From positions 1 through 41,882 of the forward strand of contig CAMDMY010000020.1 of the NCBI GenBank assembly GCA_945902775.1: 41,882 nt of DNA, read 5' to 3'. Below the pieces are notes generated by a model. That model was not told the DNA's origin. It ran no database searches and saw nothing but the letters and a program-made list of their open reading frames with translations. The translations under genes were made by a program, and so were the position numbers. The DNA is from Chryseobacterium gleum. Its GTDB lineage: Bacteria > Bacteroidota > Bacteroidia > Flavobacteriales_D > Crocinitomicaceae. Position 1 is the stretch's first letter. Every line of letters starts with the position of its first letter. Of the stretch, positions 9,441 through 17,665 are shown piece after piece.

Positions 9441-10208
9441 TCATAGAAAAAACTTTCGAATTCCAATAAATAATAGAATTAAACAACTGTAAACGATGAA
9501 AAATAAAATAATGAATTCTTTCCAGCCTAAAATTAAAAAAACTGACATTATTAATAGTTGAAAACCCAATCCGTAAAGTGAAAGCATTGTCATAAACCAT
9601 TTTGGCACTGTTTCCATTTTGGATGCACTTTTATCTAATTTATAGATGATCCAATCAAAAACACCATATAAAATTTTATATAATTTAAAAAATCTGTTTA
9701 CGTTTTTCTGTGATTCTCCTGGAAATGAATTAGGTGCATTCTTCTCAAAAATTCTACTTGTGGTGTCTCCGTTTAACGATCTATTTCGTAGGATTACATA
9801 ATAATAATTATATAGTGTTCCTTGCATCTGACAAGATAAAAAAGCAATAAAAGCAAACACATAAGAGGTATTCGTTACATATGCAAAACTCATAAAAAAA
9901 AGTAAATTCAATATACTATCAGAAACAGAATCAAAGTACCTTCCTGTATGTGATGGCGTGTTTTTTAATCGTGCTAACTCCCCATCTGCAGCATCAATTC
10001 CAGATTTTAATAAGATAAAAAAAGCCGCTAATTTGTAACTCCCCTGAACTATAAAAAACAAAGCAATAAAAGCGGATAAAATAAACATCCACGTTACATG
10101 AATTGGTGTTGTTTTGGTGTTTTTTAAACGTCTCGCAATTAATTTACCAAAAGAGCGACCATAATCTGAAAAATCTAAAAATTTACTTTCCGCAGTTAGT
10201 TTTGACAT
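9441..10208 (-). CDS. CDP-alcohol phosphatidyltransferase family membrane protein
   Basis: The 255-residue polytopic membrane protein carries the complete catalytic signature D-x2-D-G-x2-A-R-x8-G-x3-D-x3-D (Asp72, Asp75, Gly76, Ala79, Arg80, Gly89, Asp93, Asp97). Enzymes of this family join a CDP-linked lipid or alcohol to another alcohol to make phospholipids or related compounds. Hydrophobic segments occur at about 38-70, 98-135, 205-225 and 230-250. The acceptor alcohol cannot be deduced. Its start lies four bases from the S4-domain gene stop, indicating an operon. Confidence 0.9.
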   Translation of the reverse strand: MSKLTAESKFLDFSDYGRSFGKLIARRLKNTKTTPIHVTWMFILSAFIALFFIVQGSYKLAAFFILLKSGIDAADGELARLKNTPSHTGRYFDSVSDSILNLLFFMSFAYVTNTSYVFAFIAFLSCQMQGTLYNYYYVILRNRSLNGDTTSRIFEKNAPNSFPGESQKNVNRFFKLYKILYGVFDWIIYKLDKSASKMETVPKWFMTMLSLYGLGFQLLIMSVFLILGWKEFIILFFIVYSCLILLFIGIRKFFL

Positions 10209-10211
10209 GCT

Positions 10212-10586
10212 TTAAAATTCAAAAAAATCGTTTATATCTCTTCTATCTTTTTTGGTCGGTTTCCCCGTTCCATTTTCTCTATAAACAGATTGAGACAAAG
10301 AGTATAGACGGTATTTTTCTTTTTCCTCTTCAGGTGTAATATCAATAATGTATTCTTCTACTAATTTCGCACCAATCCTTTTATCAAGCAATTGGATAAT
10401 TTTATAACTATATACAGCTGTATTTTTAGAAATTTGTATTGAATCTCCAACTTTTGGTTCACGAGAAGATTTTACCTGAACGTTGTTTAGTTTGATTTTA
10501 CCTTTTGATATTAATTCAGAGGCTTGTGAACGTGTTTTCGCTAAACGAACACTCCATACGTATTTATCAACTCTAAATGCCATCAC
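10212..10586 (-). CDS. S4-domain RNA-binding protein, Hsp15 (HslR)-like
   Basis: The small basic 124-residue protein has an N-terminal S4 RNA-binding domain (about 4-65: RVDKYVWSVRLAKTRSQASELISKGKIKLN) followed by a charged tail rich in Lys, Arg and Glu. This is the layout of Hsp15, which in E. coli binds free 50S subunits carrying nascent chains, and of related stalled-ribosome factors. It overlaps the end of the MmcQ/YjbR gene by 14 bases, so the two are translationally linked. Confidence 0.88.
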   Translation of the reverse strand: MMAFRVDKYVWSVRLAKTRSQASELISKGKIKLNNVQVKSSREPKVGDSIQISKNTAVYSYKIIQLLDKRIGAKLVEEYIIDITPEEEKEKYRLYSLSQSVYRENGTGKPTKKDRRDINDFFEF

Positions 10587-10917
10587 GAAACTTTTTAGGA
10601 AGTGAAGAATAAACTAAATCATATGAATGATTGATTAATTCAATTAGCAAGTCATTTGAAACATCTTCATTCACTTTTACAGTATTCCAATGTTTCTTAT
10701 TCATATGAAACGCTGGAATGATACCTGAATGAGATTCTCTCAAATTAATTGACCTTTCTGGATCGCACTTTAGATTAATTCCTGTAAAATTATCGACATC
10801 GAAAAAAGCAAATATCTTCCCTCCTATTTTGAACACCAAGGTACTCGGATTAAAAGGAAAAGTTTCTTCAGCTCCGTTTTTAGAAAGACAATAGTTCCAA
10901 ATAAATTCAACGTCCAT
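10573..10917 (-). CDS. MmcQ/YjbR family protein
   Basis: The 114-residue protein matches the MmcQ/YjbR fold family: N-terminal DVEFIWNYCLSKNGAEETFPF, then FKIGGKIFAFFDVDNFTGINLKCDPE, then IIPAFHMNKKHWNTV. Members resemble small DNA-binding proteins, but no common function is established. It lies 19 bases after the desaturase stop and overlaps the S4-domain gene, so it is probably a middle gene of the desaturase-to-DUF1697 operon. Confidence 0.87.
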   Translation of the reverse strand: MDVEFIWNYCLSKNGAEETFPFNPSTLVFKIGGKIFAFFDVDNFTGINLKCDPERSINLRESHSGIIPAFHMNKKHWNTVKVNEDVSNDLLIELINHSYDLVYSSLPKKFRDGI

Positions 10918-10936
10918 TAGAAACTAAACTTTCGGT

Positions 10937-12043
10937 TTAATGAATACCTAAAGCATCATCGTAATGTCCTAGATTATAAAGCATTTTTGTATGAGAAGCT
11001 AAAGCATTACCCCAAGTTCTTTCCGAATTATAAGGTAAATTATATTCCAATGCTGTTGCTTTTACAATTTCAGCTATTTTTCTATAATGGATGTGACAGA
11101 TATTTGGGAACAAATGGTGTTCTACTTGGTAATTTAAACCTCCAACATACCAAGAAAACAAACGAGCACCAGGTGCAAAATTTGAAGTATTCACTAATTG
11201 ATTAACAGCCCAATCTGCGTCTACATTTCCAGAGTCATCTGGCATTGGATAATCAGAAGTTGGAACAACATGTGCTGGTTGAAAAATACCCCCTAAAATA
11301 ACACCACAAACAAAATGCATTGCAAAATAACACGCTACTGTCCCCCAAACAGGAAGAGGAGAATAAATTAATGGTAAAACCAAAACTACTAAATAATATA
11401 ATATTTTAGAAGTTATTAAAATTATCAAACTCGAAACAAATCTTACATTTTGAGTTTCTAATAATTCCATCTTTCTATATCTAAACAATTGCTTAAAATC
11501 TTTAGTTGTTGACCATAATATCGTCATCATTCCATACAAAAACCAAGCATAGATGTGTTGGTATTTATGAGCAGCTCTTCTAGGTTCGTGCGGAGAAAAA
11601 CGCAATGTACCACCTGGGCTTAAATCTTCATCCATACCAGTAACATTTGTATATGTATGGTGTAAAACATTGTGTTGAATTCTCCAGTTTACATCATGTC
11701 CACCAACTAAAGTGATTATATATCCAACCACTTTATTTACTGTTTGATTTTTTGAATAAGCTCCGTGATTAGCATCATGCATAATTGATAGACCGATACC
11801 AGCCATACCTACTCCCATCATTATCCACATTAAGAAAATCATAAATGTATTTTGAAAATACATTAACATTAAAAAATAAGGAACTACATATAAAGCAATC
11901 ATTACAATTGATTTGAAAAACATTTGAGCGTTTCCATGTCTTGCAATATTAGAGTTCTTGAAATAATCATTTACTCTTTTTTGTAACACTTTATAAAAGT
12001 CTTCATTATGATTTTTAGCAAACTTAACTACTGGTATTTTCAT
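10937..12043 (-). CDS. Membrane fatty acid (acyl-CoA/acyl-lipid) desaturase, copy 1
   Basis: The 368-residue integral membrane di-iron desaturase has three histidine boxes: HDANH (89-93), HNVLHH (124-129) and QVEHH (306-310). The QxxHH third box is typical of front-end (delta-5/delta-6-like) and some acyl-lipid desaturases, but no cytochrome b5 domain is fused. It introduces a double bond into fatty acyl chains, probably to tune membrane fluidity. Hydrophobic stretches lie at about 45-87 and 200-255. TAATTTTG at 12066-12073 (minus strand) is a promoter -7 candidate. A paralogue with identically placed boxes is at 40377-41459. It may head the operon that runs down to 8880. Confidence 0.92.
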   Translation of the reverse strand: MKIPVVKFAKNHNEDFYKVLQKRVNDYFKNSNIARHGNAQMFFKSIVMIALYVVPYFLMLMYFQNTFMIFLMWIMMGVGMAGIGLSIMHDANHGAYSKNQTVNKVVGYIITLVGGHDVNWRIQHNVLHHTYTNVTGMDEDLSPGGTLRFSPHEPRRAAHKYQHIYAWFLYGMMTILWSTTKDFKQLFRYRKMELLETQNVRFVSSLIILITSKILYYLVVLVLPLIYSPLPVWGTVACYFAMHFVCGVILGGIFQPAHVVPTSDYPMPDDSGNVDADWAVNQLVNTSNFAPGARLFSWYVGGLNYQVEHHLFPNICHIHYRKIAEIVKATALEYNLPYNSERTWGNALASHTKMLYNLGHYDDALGIH

Positions 12044-12128
12044 AGTATATATTCTAATTGAGTTACAAAATTACGGATTAAATATGATTAAAAAAATTTG
12101 ATTTATAAAGTTTTCAGTTACTTAATGT

Positions 12129-12157
12129 TAAAACCTAAATTACGTTTAAGGTTTTTT
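12129..12157. other. Terminator-like hairpin between divergent desaturase and ispG genes
   Basis: AAAACCTAAA and TTTAAGGTTTT pair with one bulged base around a short loop and are followed by a T-run. No plus-strand gene ends before it, so it cannot be an ordinary gene-end terminator. It could be a leader hairpin of ispG or an insulator between divergent promoters. Confidence 0.35.
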
Positions 12158-12222
12158 ACAAGTCTCTTATAATTACCTTTACAGACTAAAATAAAAATGG
12201 AATAATTTAAAAATTAATAGCT

Positions 12223-14151
12223 ATGAAGCAGAATTCATATTGTAGTAATTTATTTGTTCGCAAAAGATACCCGACTAGAGAAGTTTCAATTGGAAATTTA
12301 AGACTAGGGGGAGACAATCCTATTCGTTTACAATCGATGACTACTGCCGACACAATGGACACTGAAAAGTCTGTTGATGAGTCAATTAGAATGATTGATG
12401 CTGGTTGTGAATTGGTTCGTTTGACAGCACCAAGTAAAAAAGAAGCTGAAAATTTAGGGGTGATTAAAAAAATATTAGTTGAAAAAGGGTATAATACACC
12501 TCTTGTTGCTGACATTCATTTTACCCCAAATGCTGCTGAGGTTGCCGCAAAATTAATTGAAAAAGTGCGTGTTAATCCAGGTAACTATGCAGATAAAAAG
12601 AAATTTGAAGAAATTGAATATACCGACATCACTTACCAAGAAGAACTCGAGAGAATAGAAAAGAAATTTACTCCTCTCGTTTTACTTTGTAAAAAAGAGG
12701 GGACTGCTATGCGAATCGGAACAAATCACGGTTCTCTATCAGATAGAATATTAAGTAGATTTGGTGATACACCTGAAGGAATGGTAGAGTCGGCTATGGA
12801 ATTCATCAGAATCTGTAGAAAAAACGATTACCATGAATTAGTCATTTCGATGAAAGCAAGTAATACGTTGGTAATGGTTCAAGCTTATCGCCTTTTAGTT
12901 GCTAAAATGTCGGAAGAAAACATGAATTACCCATTACACCTTGGTGTTACAGAAGCGGGTGACGGTGAAGATGGTAGAATAAAATCAGCTGTCGGAATCG
13001 GTGCTTTATTGGAAGATGGATTAGGAGATACAATTCGCGTTTCATTAACGGAAGACCCTGAGTTTGAAATTCCAGTTGCTAAAAAATTAGCTGAAAAGTT
13101 CTCTTCTCATAAAAAAGAATTCGAGATATCGTTAGATAAAAATACAGAAATACCTTATTCTCCTTTTTATTATGAAAGAAGAAAATCAAAAGAGATAGAA
13201 AATATTGGTGAAAAACATGCGCCGGTTGTAATAGCCGATTTAAGTTCTAAAACTGAAATCAAACCTGCTAACTTTTTTGGTTTTGGTTACAACTATTCGG
13301 TTCAACTTGATAAATGGAATTTACAAGAACAAGCGGCCGATTATGTTTATATCGGATCAAACGAAATAAATTTTGAAATCCCAGGGACGTTAAGAGTAAT
13401 TGTAGATTACATAAAATGGAAAGAAACATACTCAAACAAAACAGGTTATTTACCACTAATAAATAAAACAGATTTAGATTCTGTTACAGATAAAAACCAA
13501 CCTTTCTTTTTACCAATAAACGCCGAAGAATCTTCAATAGATTTTATTAAAAATTATCCTAATGTAATTCTTGTTATTGAAACGGAATACTCAAACAAAA
13601 CACAACTATTTCGCAAAATTAGAGTAGAATTAGCGAAATATAACATAAATAACCCTGTTGTTTTAAAATATACTTCAGTAGAAAAAGATGAAGAAACATT
13701 TCAATTAAACGTTTCAAGTGAAGCAGGAGCGATGTTGATTGACGGGTTTGGAGATGGACTATGGATTAAAGGTGGACAATCTTCTCAACTTATAAACTCA
13801 ACAACTTTTGGTATTCTTCAAGCTACAAGAACGAGAATCTCAAAAACAGAATACATATCTTGCCCATCTTGTGGTAGAACATTATTCGATTTACAAGATA
13901 CAACTGCCAAAATAAGACAACAAACAGGACATTTAAAGGGGTTAAAAATTGGAATTATGGGTTGCATAGTAAATGGCCCTGGCGAAATGGCTGATGCAGA
14001 TTATGGATATGTTGGAACAGGCCCTGGAAAAATAACTCTTTACAAAGAAAAAACGGTTGTGAGAAAAAATGTAGATGAAGAAAATGCCGTTCAAGAATTA
14101 ATCGATTTGATTAAAGAGAATGGGGATTGGGTTAGTCCTTCGGTACAATAA
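12223..14151 (+). CDS. ispG: 4-hydroxy-3-methylbut-2-enyl-diphosphate synthase, long form
   Basis: This is the [4Fe-4S] enzyme of the penultimate step of the MEP isoprenoid pathway, reducing methylerythritol cyclodiphosphate to HMBPP in the cytoplasm. At 642 residues it is much longer than the roughly 370-residue E. coli enzyme. The extra length is a domain inserted between the N-terminal TIM barrel (up to about 290) and the C-terminal cluster domain, as known in Bacteroidota, Chlamydiae and plants. Cluster ligands are visible as CPSC (Cys547, Cys550) and GIMGC (Cys581), with catalytic Glu588 in NGPGE. It is monocistronic by context; the next gene downstream is a broken GIY-YIG. Confidence 0.96.
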   Translation: MKQNSYCSNLFVRKRYPTREVSIGNLRLGGDNPIRLQSMTTADTMDTEKSVDESIRMIDAGCELVRLTAPSKKEAENLGVIKKILVEKGYNTPLVADIHFTPNAAEVAAKLIEKVRVNPGNYADKKKFEEIEYTDITYQEELERIEKKFTPLVLLCKKEGTAMRIGTNHGSLSDRILSRFGDTPEGMVESAMEFIRICRKNDYHELVISMKASNTLVMVQAYRLLVAKMSEENMNYPLHLGVTEAGDGEDGRIKSAVGIGALLEDGLGDTIRVSLTEDPEFEIPVAKKLAEKFSSHKKEFEISLDKNTEIPYSPFYYERRKSKEIENIGEKHAPVVIADLSSKTEIKPANFFGFGYNYSVQLDKWNLQEQAADYVYIGSNEINFEIPGTLRVIVDYIKWKETYSNKTGYLPLINKTDLDSVTDKNQPFFLPINAEESSIDFIKNYPNVILVIETEYSNKTQLFRKIRVELAKYNINNPVVLKYTSVEKDEETFQLNVSSEAGAMLIDGFGDGLWIKGGQSSQLINSTTFGILQATRTRISKTEYISCPSCGRTLFDLQDTTAKIRQQTGHLKGLKIGIMGCIVNGPGEMADADYGYVGTGPGKITLYKEKTVVRKNVDEENAVQELIDLIKENGDWVSPSVQ

Positions 14152-14240
14152 TATATTGCTTCGCAATTTATATTATTTACTCAGGACTCACCCAAAAACA
14201 TCGCTTTTTCTTAGAATACCAAGGTGTATATATCTGTTTT

Positions 14241-14258
14241 GTTTTAACAAGTTAAAAC
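14241..14258. repeat. 18-bp perfect inverted repeat downstream of ispG
   Basis: GTTTTAAC, two bases, GTTAAAAC. It lies in the ispG to GIY-YIG gap and has no clear T-tract. The remainder of 14152-14337 holds a bulged hairpin (14147-14177) just after the ispG stop and no coding sequence. Confidence 0.45.
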
Positions 14259-14318
14259 AGAACATAAATATTAAAAAAGTAGAAATAAAACTTGCTTAAA
14301 ATCAACTTGATTCTTAAC

Positions 14319-14338
14319 TTAATGTAAAATTACATTAA
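14319..14338. promoter_or_regulatory. 20-bp palindrome touching the GIY-YIG start codon
   Basis: TTAATGTAA, two bases, TTACATTAA: a perfect inverted repeat whose last base is the first base of the ATG at 14338. It could be an operator or an mRNA hairpin that masks the start. Confidence 0.45.
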
Positions 14339-14671
14339 TGAGAACCTATTTCGTTTATATTTTAGAATGTGCTGATAATTCATTTTATATTGGATTAACG
14401 AATAACATCAAAAGAAGAGTGCTTGAACCATAGCACAGGATATTACACTAACAGTTACACTTCTAAGAGACTTCCTATAGAATTACTTTATAAAGAAATT
14501 TATAATTGTCCTTATAATGCTAGAAACAGGGAAGTTCAATTAAAAGGATGGAGTAGAGCTAAAAAAATTGCTTTAATTGAAAATGATTTTGGTGCATTAC
14601 CTGGATTGAGTAAGAAATTTTTTAAAAGAAAGAAGAGCGACACCCTTCGGTACAAAAACGAATTCCGTTAA
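14338..14671 (+). pseudogene. GIY-YIG endonuclease family protein, frameshifted
   Basis: The ATG at 14338 opens with MRTYFVYILECADNSFYIGLT, the GIY-YIG signature region of the small UvrC-type nuclease family, but reaches a TAG after 31 codons. The reading then continues in the next frame (through 14671) with NHSTGYYTNSYTSKRLPIEL, then EIYNCPYNARNREVQLKGWSRAKK, which is the rest of the same family. Removing one C at about 14430 (GAACCATAG to GAACATAGC) restores a continuous protein, so the lesion is a single-base insertion. The catalytic Tyr, Arg and Glu regions are otherwise preserved, so the break is recent or a sequencing error. These small proteins are common in Bacteroidota and their function is unclear. 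Confidence 0.8.
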
Positions 14672-14760
14672 CACTTCCTTCATTTTTTAATCATGATGCG
14701 CCAACAGGAATAATTTCAATTTGCAAACATTGGTATTATAAGAAAAGGTATTAATTGAGA

Positions 14761-14819
14761 CATACTGAGTAGAGTTAATTTAGTTTTGAAAAAACAAATT
14801 AATCTCGTACCGAAGTATG
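14761..14819. other. Long imperfect hairpin beside the mnmG end
   Basis: Nested arms CATACT/AGTATG (14761-14766 and 14814-14819), GAGTTAATTT/AAATTAATCTC (14772-14781 and 14796-14806) and GTTTT/AAAAC around a GAA loop (14783-14795). It lacks a U-tract for either strand and abuts the parS-like site at 14818. It could protect the mnmG 3' end. Confidence 0.4.
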
Positions 14820-14833
14820 TTTCACGTGGAACT
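14818..14833. other. parS-like ParB-binding site (14 of 16 matches)
   Basis: TGTTTCACGTGGAACT differs from the widely conserved chromosomal parS TGTTTCACGTGAAACA at two positions in the right half. It lies six bases beyond the mnmG stop. A perfect copy is at 16802-16817, so the two sites bracket mnmG. Confidence 0.7.
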
Positions 14834-14838
14834 TAAAC

Positions 14839-16713
14839 TTATCTTCCTAAATGAATTAATAAAACAGCAATGTCAGATGGTGAAACACCACTTACTCTTG
14901 AGGCTTGACCAATAGTAATAGGCTGAATCTTTTTTAACTTCTGACGAGCCTCAGTGCTTAAACTTAACATAATAGAATAATCTATCCCTTCAGGAATAGA
15001 TAAGTGCTCCATACGATTCATTTTTTTGGCAACATCTTCTTCACGATCAATATAGCCTTCGTACTTTAAAAGTATTTCAGTTTGATTTATGATGTCTGGG
15101 TGAATAGAGGATAACTCAATAGCCAATTGCTTAGAAAGAACGCTCATCTCAAGAACATCTTCAATAGTAATATGAGGACGAGTAATCAAACTACTTAATT
15201 TTACCTGTTGATTGATTGAAGCTGAATCCTTAGACGACAAAACCTTGTTTGCCAACTCAGGAGAAACACCTTCTTTTCTTAAGGATTTCTTAAGTTCAAT
15301 TGTTCCATTCACTTTGAGTTCTACACGTTTAAGAGATTCATCACTTGCTAAACCAATAGCATGACCAATTGGTGTAAGTCTAATATCAGCATTGTCTTGT
15401 CTTAAAAGAATACGATATTCAGCTCTACTTGTAAACATTCTATAAGGCTCATCAGTTCCTTTTGTAATTAAATCATCTATTAAGACACCAATATATGCAT
15501 CACTTCTACTTAAGATAAACTCATCGTTACCAACAACTTTACGATGCGCATTTATACCAGCCATTAAACCTTGACAGGCAGCTTCTTCATAACCAGTTGT
15601 ACCATTGATTTGACCAGCAAAATATAAACCATCAACCAATTTAGTTTCTAACGTGTGTTTTAATTGAGTAGGAGGGAAGTAATCATATTCAATAGCATAA
15701 CCAGGACGAAACATTTTTACATTTTCAAAACCAGGAATAGTTTTTAGTGCATTTAATTGAATATCTTCAGGTAAAGAAGTGCTGAAACCGTTAACATAAA
15801 TCTCTACAGTTTCCCACCCTTCAGGCTCTACAAATATTTGGTGCCTATCTTTATCCGCAAAACGGTTAATTTTATCTTCTATACTTGGACAATACCTTGG
15901 TCCAGAACTTTTGATAGAACCATTAAACATAGGAGAACGATCAAAACCAGTTCTCAATAAATCATGAGTATCTTGATTTGTATAAGTAATATAACAAGGA
16001 CGTTGCTTAGTTAATGCAACCGTTTCATTTGAATAACTAAATTTTGTGGGATTTTCATCACCAGGTTGTATTTCCATTTTAGAATAATCAAGAGAACGGC
16101 CATCAACACGAGGTGGAGTCCCTGTTTTCATTCTGCCAGTTTCAAAACCTAATTGAACTAAATCTTCCGTAATTCCAACAGAATTTCTTTCGGCAGCGCG
16201 ACCACCTCCGAATTGTTTCTCACCCATGTGAATTAAACCATTCAGGAAAGTACCATTAGTCAAAACAACTGACTTTGATTTTATTTCAATTCCGAGAGAG
16301 GTTTTAATTCCAATGACTTTATTTTCTTCAACAATTAATCCTGTACACATGTCCTGCCAGAAATCAACATTCGGATTTCTTTCCAAAAGCAATCTCCATT
16401 CATCAGCAAAACGCATACGATCATTTTGAGTTCGAGGCGACCACATTGCAGGACCTTTTGACATATTCAACATTCGAAACTGAATTGCACTCTTATCACT
16501 CACAATTCCTGAACCTCCACCTAAAGCGTCAATCTCACGAACAATCTGACCTTTTGCAACACCACCCATAGCAGGATTACAACTCATCTGAGCAATGGTG
16601 TTCATATTCATTGTCACCAACAAAACAGAACTACCTAATTTTCCAGCAGCATTCGCCGCTTCGCACCCTGCGTGTCCACCACCAACGACAATCACATCAT
16701 ATTCATTCAACAT
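14839..16713 (-). CDS. mnmG: tRNA uridine-5-carboxymethylaminomethyl modification enzyme MnmG
   Basis: The 624-residue FAD protein works with MnmE to place the carboxymethylaminomethyl group on U34 of certain tRNAs. It has the N-terminal FAD-binding [12 protein letters not shown] (about 10-21), the conserved [31 protein letters not shown], and the [15 protein letters not shown] and [18 protein letters not shown] blocks, plus the helical C-terminal domain ending in [17 protein letters not shown]. This is full length for the family. A promoter -7 candidate TAATTTTG lies at 16737-16744 on the minus strand. In many bacteria this gene (gidA) sits near the replication origin, and here it is bracketed by parS-type sites. 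Confidence 0.97.
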   Translation of the reverse strand: MLNEYDVIVVGGGHAGCEAANAAGKLGSSVLLVTMNMNTIAQMSCNPAMGGVAKGQIVREIDALGGGSGIVSDKSAIQFRMLNMSKGPAMWSPRTQNDRMRFADEWRLLLERNPNVDFWQDMCTGLIVEENKVIGIKTSLGIEIKSKSVVLTNGTFLNGLIHMGEKQFGGGRAAERNSVGITEDLVQLGFETGRMKTGTPPRVDGRSLDYSKMEIQPGDENPTKFSYSNETVALTKQRPCYITYTNQDTHDLLRTGFDRSPMFNGSIKSSGPRYCPSIEDKINRFADKDRHQIFVEPEGWETVEIYVNGFSTSLPEDIQLNALKTIPGFENVKMFRPGYAIEYDYFPPTQLKHTLETKLVDGLYFAGQINGTTGYEEAACQGLMAGINAHRKVVGNDEFILSRSDAYIGVLIDDLITKGTDEPYRMFTSRAEYRILLRQDNADIRLTPIGHAIGLASDESLKRVELKVNGTIELKKSLRKEGVSPELANKVLSSKDSASINQQVKLSSLITRPHITIEDVLEMSVLSKQLAIELSSIHPDIINQTEILLKYEGYIDREEDVAKKMNRMEHLSIPEGIDYSIMLSLSTEARQKLKKIQPITIGQASRVSGVSPSDIAVLLIHLGR

Positions 16714-16760
16714 ATAATTTCGAATTTTGTGTAAAACAAAATTACGACCTTTTCAAGCAT

Positions 16761-16789
16761 AAAAAAAATAGCCTCTAATGAGGCTATTT
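16761..16789 (-). terminator. Intrinsic terminator of the DUF4175-ybeY operon
   Basis: A 10-bp stem (arms 16766-16775 and 16780-16789) with a TAAT loop; on the minus strand it is followed by a run of U. It separates ybeY from mnmG. Confidence 0.85.
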
Positions 16790-16795
16790 AGTAAA

Positions 16796-17224
16796 TTATA
16801 ATGTTTCACGTGAAACAATTTTTGAAAGATAATAATCTTCTTTACTCCGCATTAATTTTTCTTCTTCTTCAGATTTATCTTTAAAGCCACACAAATGTAG
16901 AACCCCATGAACGATGACTCTTTGTAATTCAAGGTCGAACGTTACATTATTTTGATCAGCATTATCTAAAACACGGTCTTTAGAAATAAATAAATCACCT
17001 AAAATTCGATTTCCTTCGCAATAATCAAAAGAAATAATATCTGTATAATAATCATGTTGAAGATACTCAACATTCATCTTCAATAAGTATTCATCTGAGC
17101 AAAAGATAAGATTGACTTCGTCTAAAACCTTGCCTTCTTCTGCACAAACAGTTGACAACCAATCAATTAAAGGGGGTGCTTGTAGGTTAGGAACCTCAAC
17201 ATCTTCAAAAAAAAGATTAATCAT
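16796..17224 (-). CDS. ybeY: Endoribonuclease YbeY (rRNA maturation)
   Basis: The 142-residue metal-dependent RNase takes part in 16S rRNA 3' processing and ribosome quality control. The recognisable blocks are VNLIFCSDEYLLKMNVEYLQHDYYTDIISF and the metal-binding HGVLHLCGFKD. The usual signature HGxLHLxGyDH ends with a third histidine; here that position is a lysine or aspartate (GFKDK), a variation I associate with Bacteroidota homologues. The gene starts five bases after the upstream ATPase gene. Its last codons are encoded by the parS palindrome, so the C-terminal VSRETL is probably dictated by the DNA site rather than by protein function. Confidence 0.92.
   Translation of the reverse strand: MINLFFEDVEVPNLQAPPLIDWLSTVCAEEGKVLDEVNLIFCSDEYLLKMNVEYLQHDYYTDIISFDYCEGNRILGDLFISKDRVLDNADQNNVTFDLELQRVIVHGVLHLCGFKDKSEEEEKLMRSKEDYYLSKIVSRETL
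16802..16817. other. parS centromere-like site (perfect 16-bp palindrome)
   Basis: TGTTTCACGTGAAACA is an exact match to the near-universal bacterial parS consensus bound by ParB. It lies inside the 3' end of ybeY, where read in frame on the minus strand it encodes the VSRET of the C-terminal VSRETL. ParB binding at parS organises and segregates the origin region. No parA or parB gene is in the window. Confidence 0.92.
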
Positions 17225-17229
17225 AAAAT

Positions 17230-17643
17230 CTATTTACTAAAATAAATATTTACTGAACGTCCATCATTTTCAAATTCAACATCATCTGCTAAACTTTTCA
17301 TTAGAAAAATACCTCTGCCATTTTCTTTCTCAATATTATCAGGAGAAGTAGGGTCGGGTAGGTTGTTGAAATCAAAACCATTTCCGTGATCACTAACTGA
17401 AAAACAAAATTCCTCAGATTTATCACCAACAGAAACACTGACTTCTAAATCATTATCAAAAAGATTTCCGTGTTGTATAGCGTTATTAACCGCCTCAGTA
17501 ACAGCAATTAACACGTTTCCGTAATAATCTTCTTGAACACCAAGGTCATTACAAACTTTGTCTACCAAGGTTTCAACCTTACTAACAGCTGCGTATTCCG
17601 AGGGAATAGATATCGTATCAACAATTGTAAAACCTTCTTTCAT
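17230..17643 (-). CDS. Anti-sigma-factor-like serine kinase (RsbW/SpoIIAB-type HATPase)
   Basis: The roughly 137-residue GHKL ATPase has the N box EAVNNAIQHGN, G1 DHGNGFDF and G2 NGRGIFLMKSL, and no sensor or histidine-phosphorylation domain. This single-domain form matches anti-sigma kinases of the RsbW/SpoIIAB type, which in other bacteria bind a sigma factor or anti-anti-sigma protein. No STAS-domain antagonist or sigma factor is adjacent. I prefer the ATG at 17643 (MKEGFTIVD); an ATG two codons upstream (17649) is also possible. It lies between DUF4175 and ybeY in one operon. Confidence 0.88.
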   Translation of the reverse strand: MKEGFTIVDTISIPSEYAAVSKVETLVDKVCNDLGVQEDYYGNVLIAVTEAVNNAIQHGNLFDNDLEVSVSVGDKSEEFCFSVSDHGNGFDFNNLPDPTSPDNIEKENGRGIFLMKSLADDVEFENDGRSVNIYFSK

Positions 17644-17665
17644 AAACATACAAATAATTCAAAAA

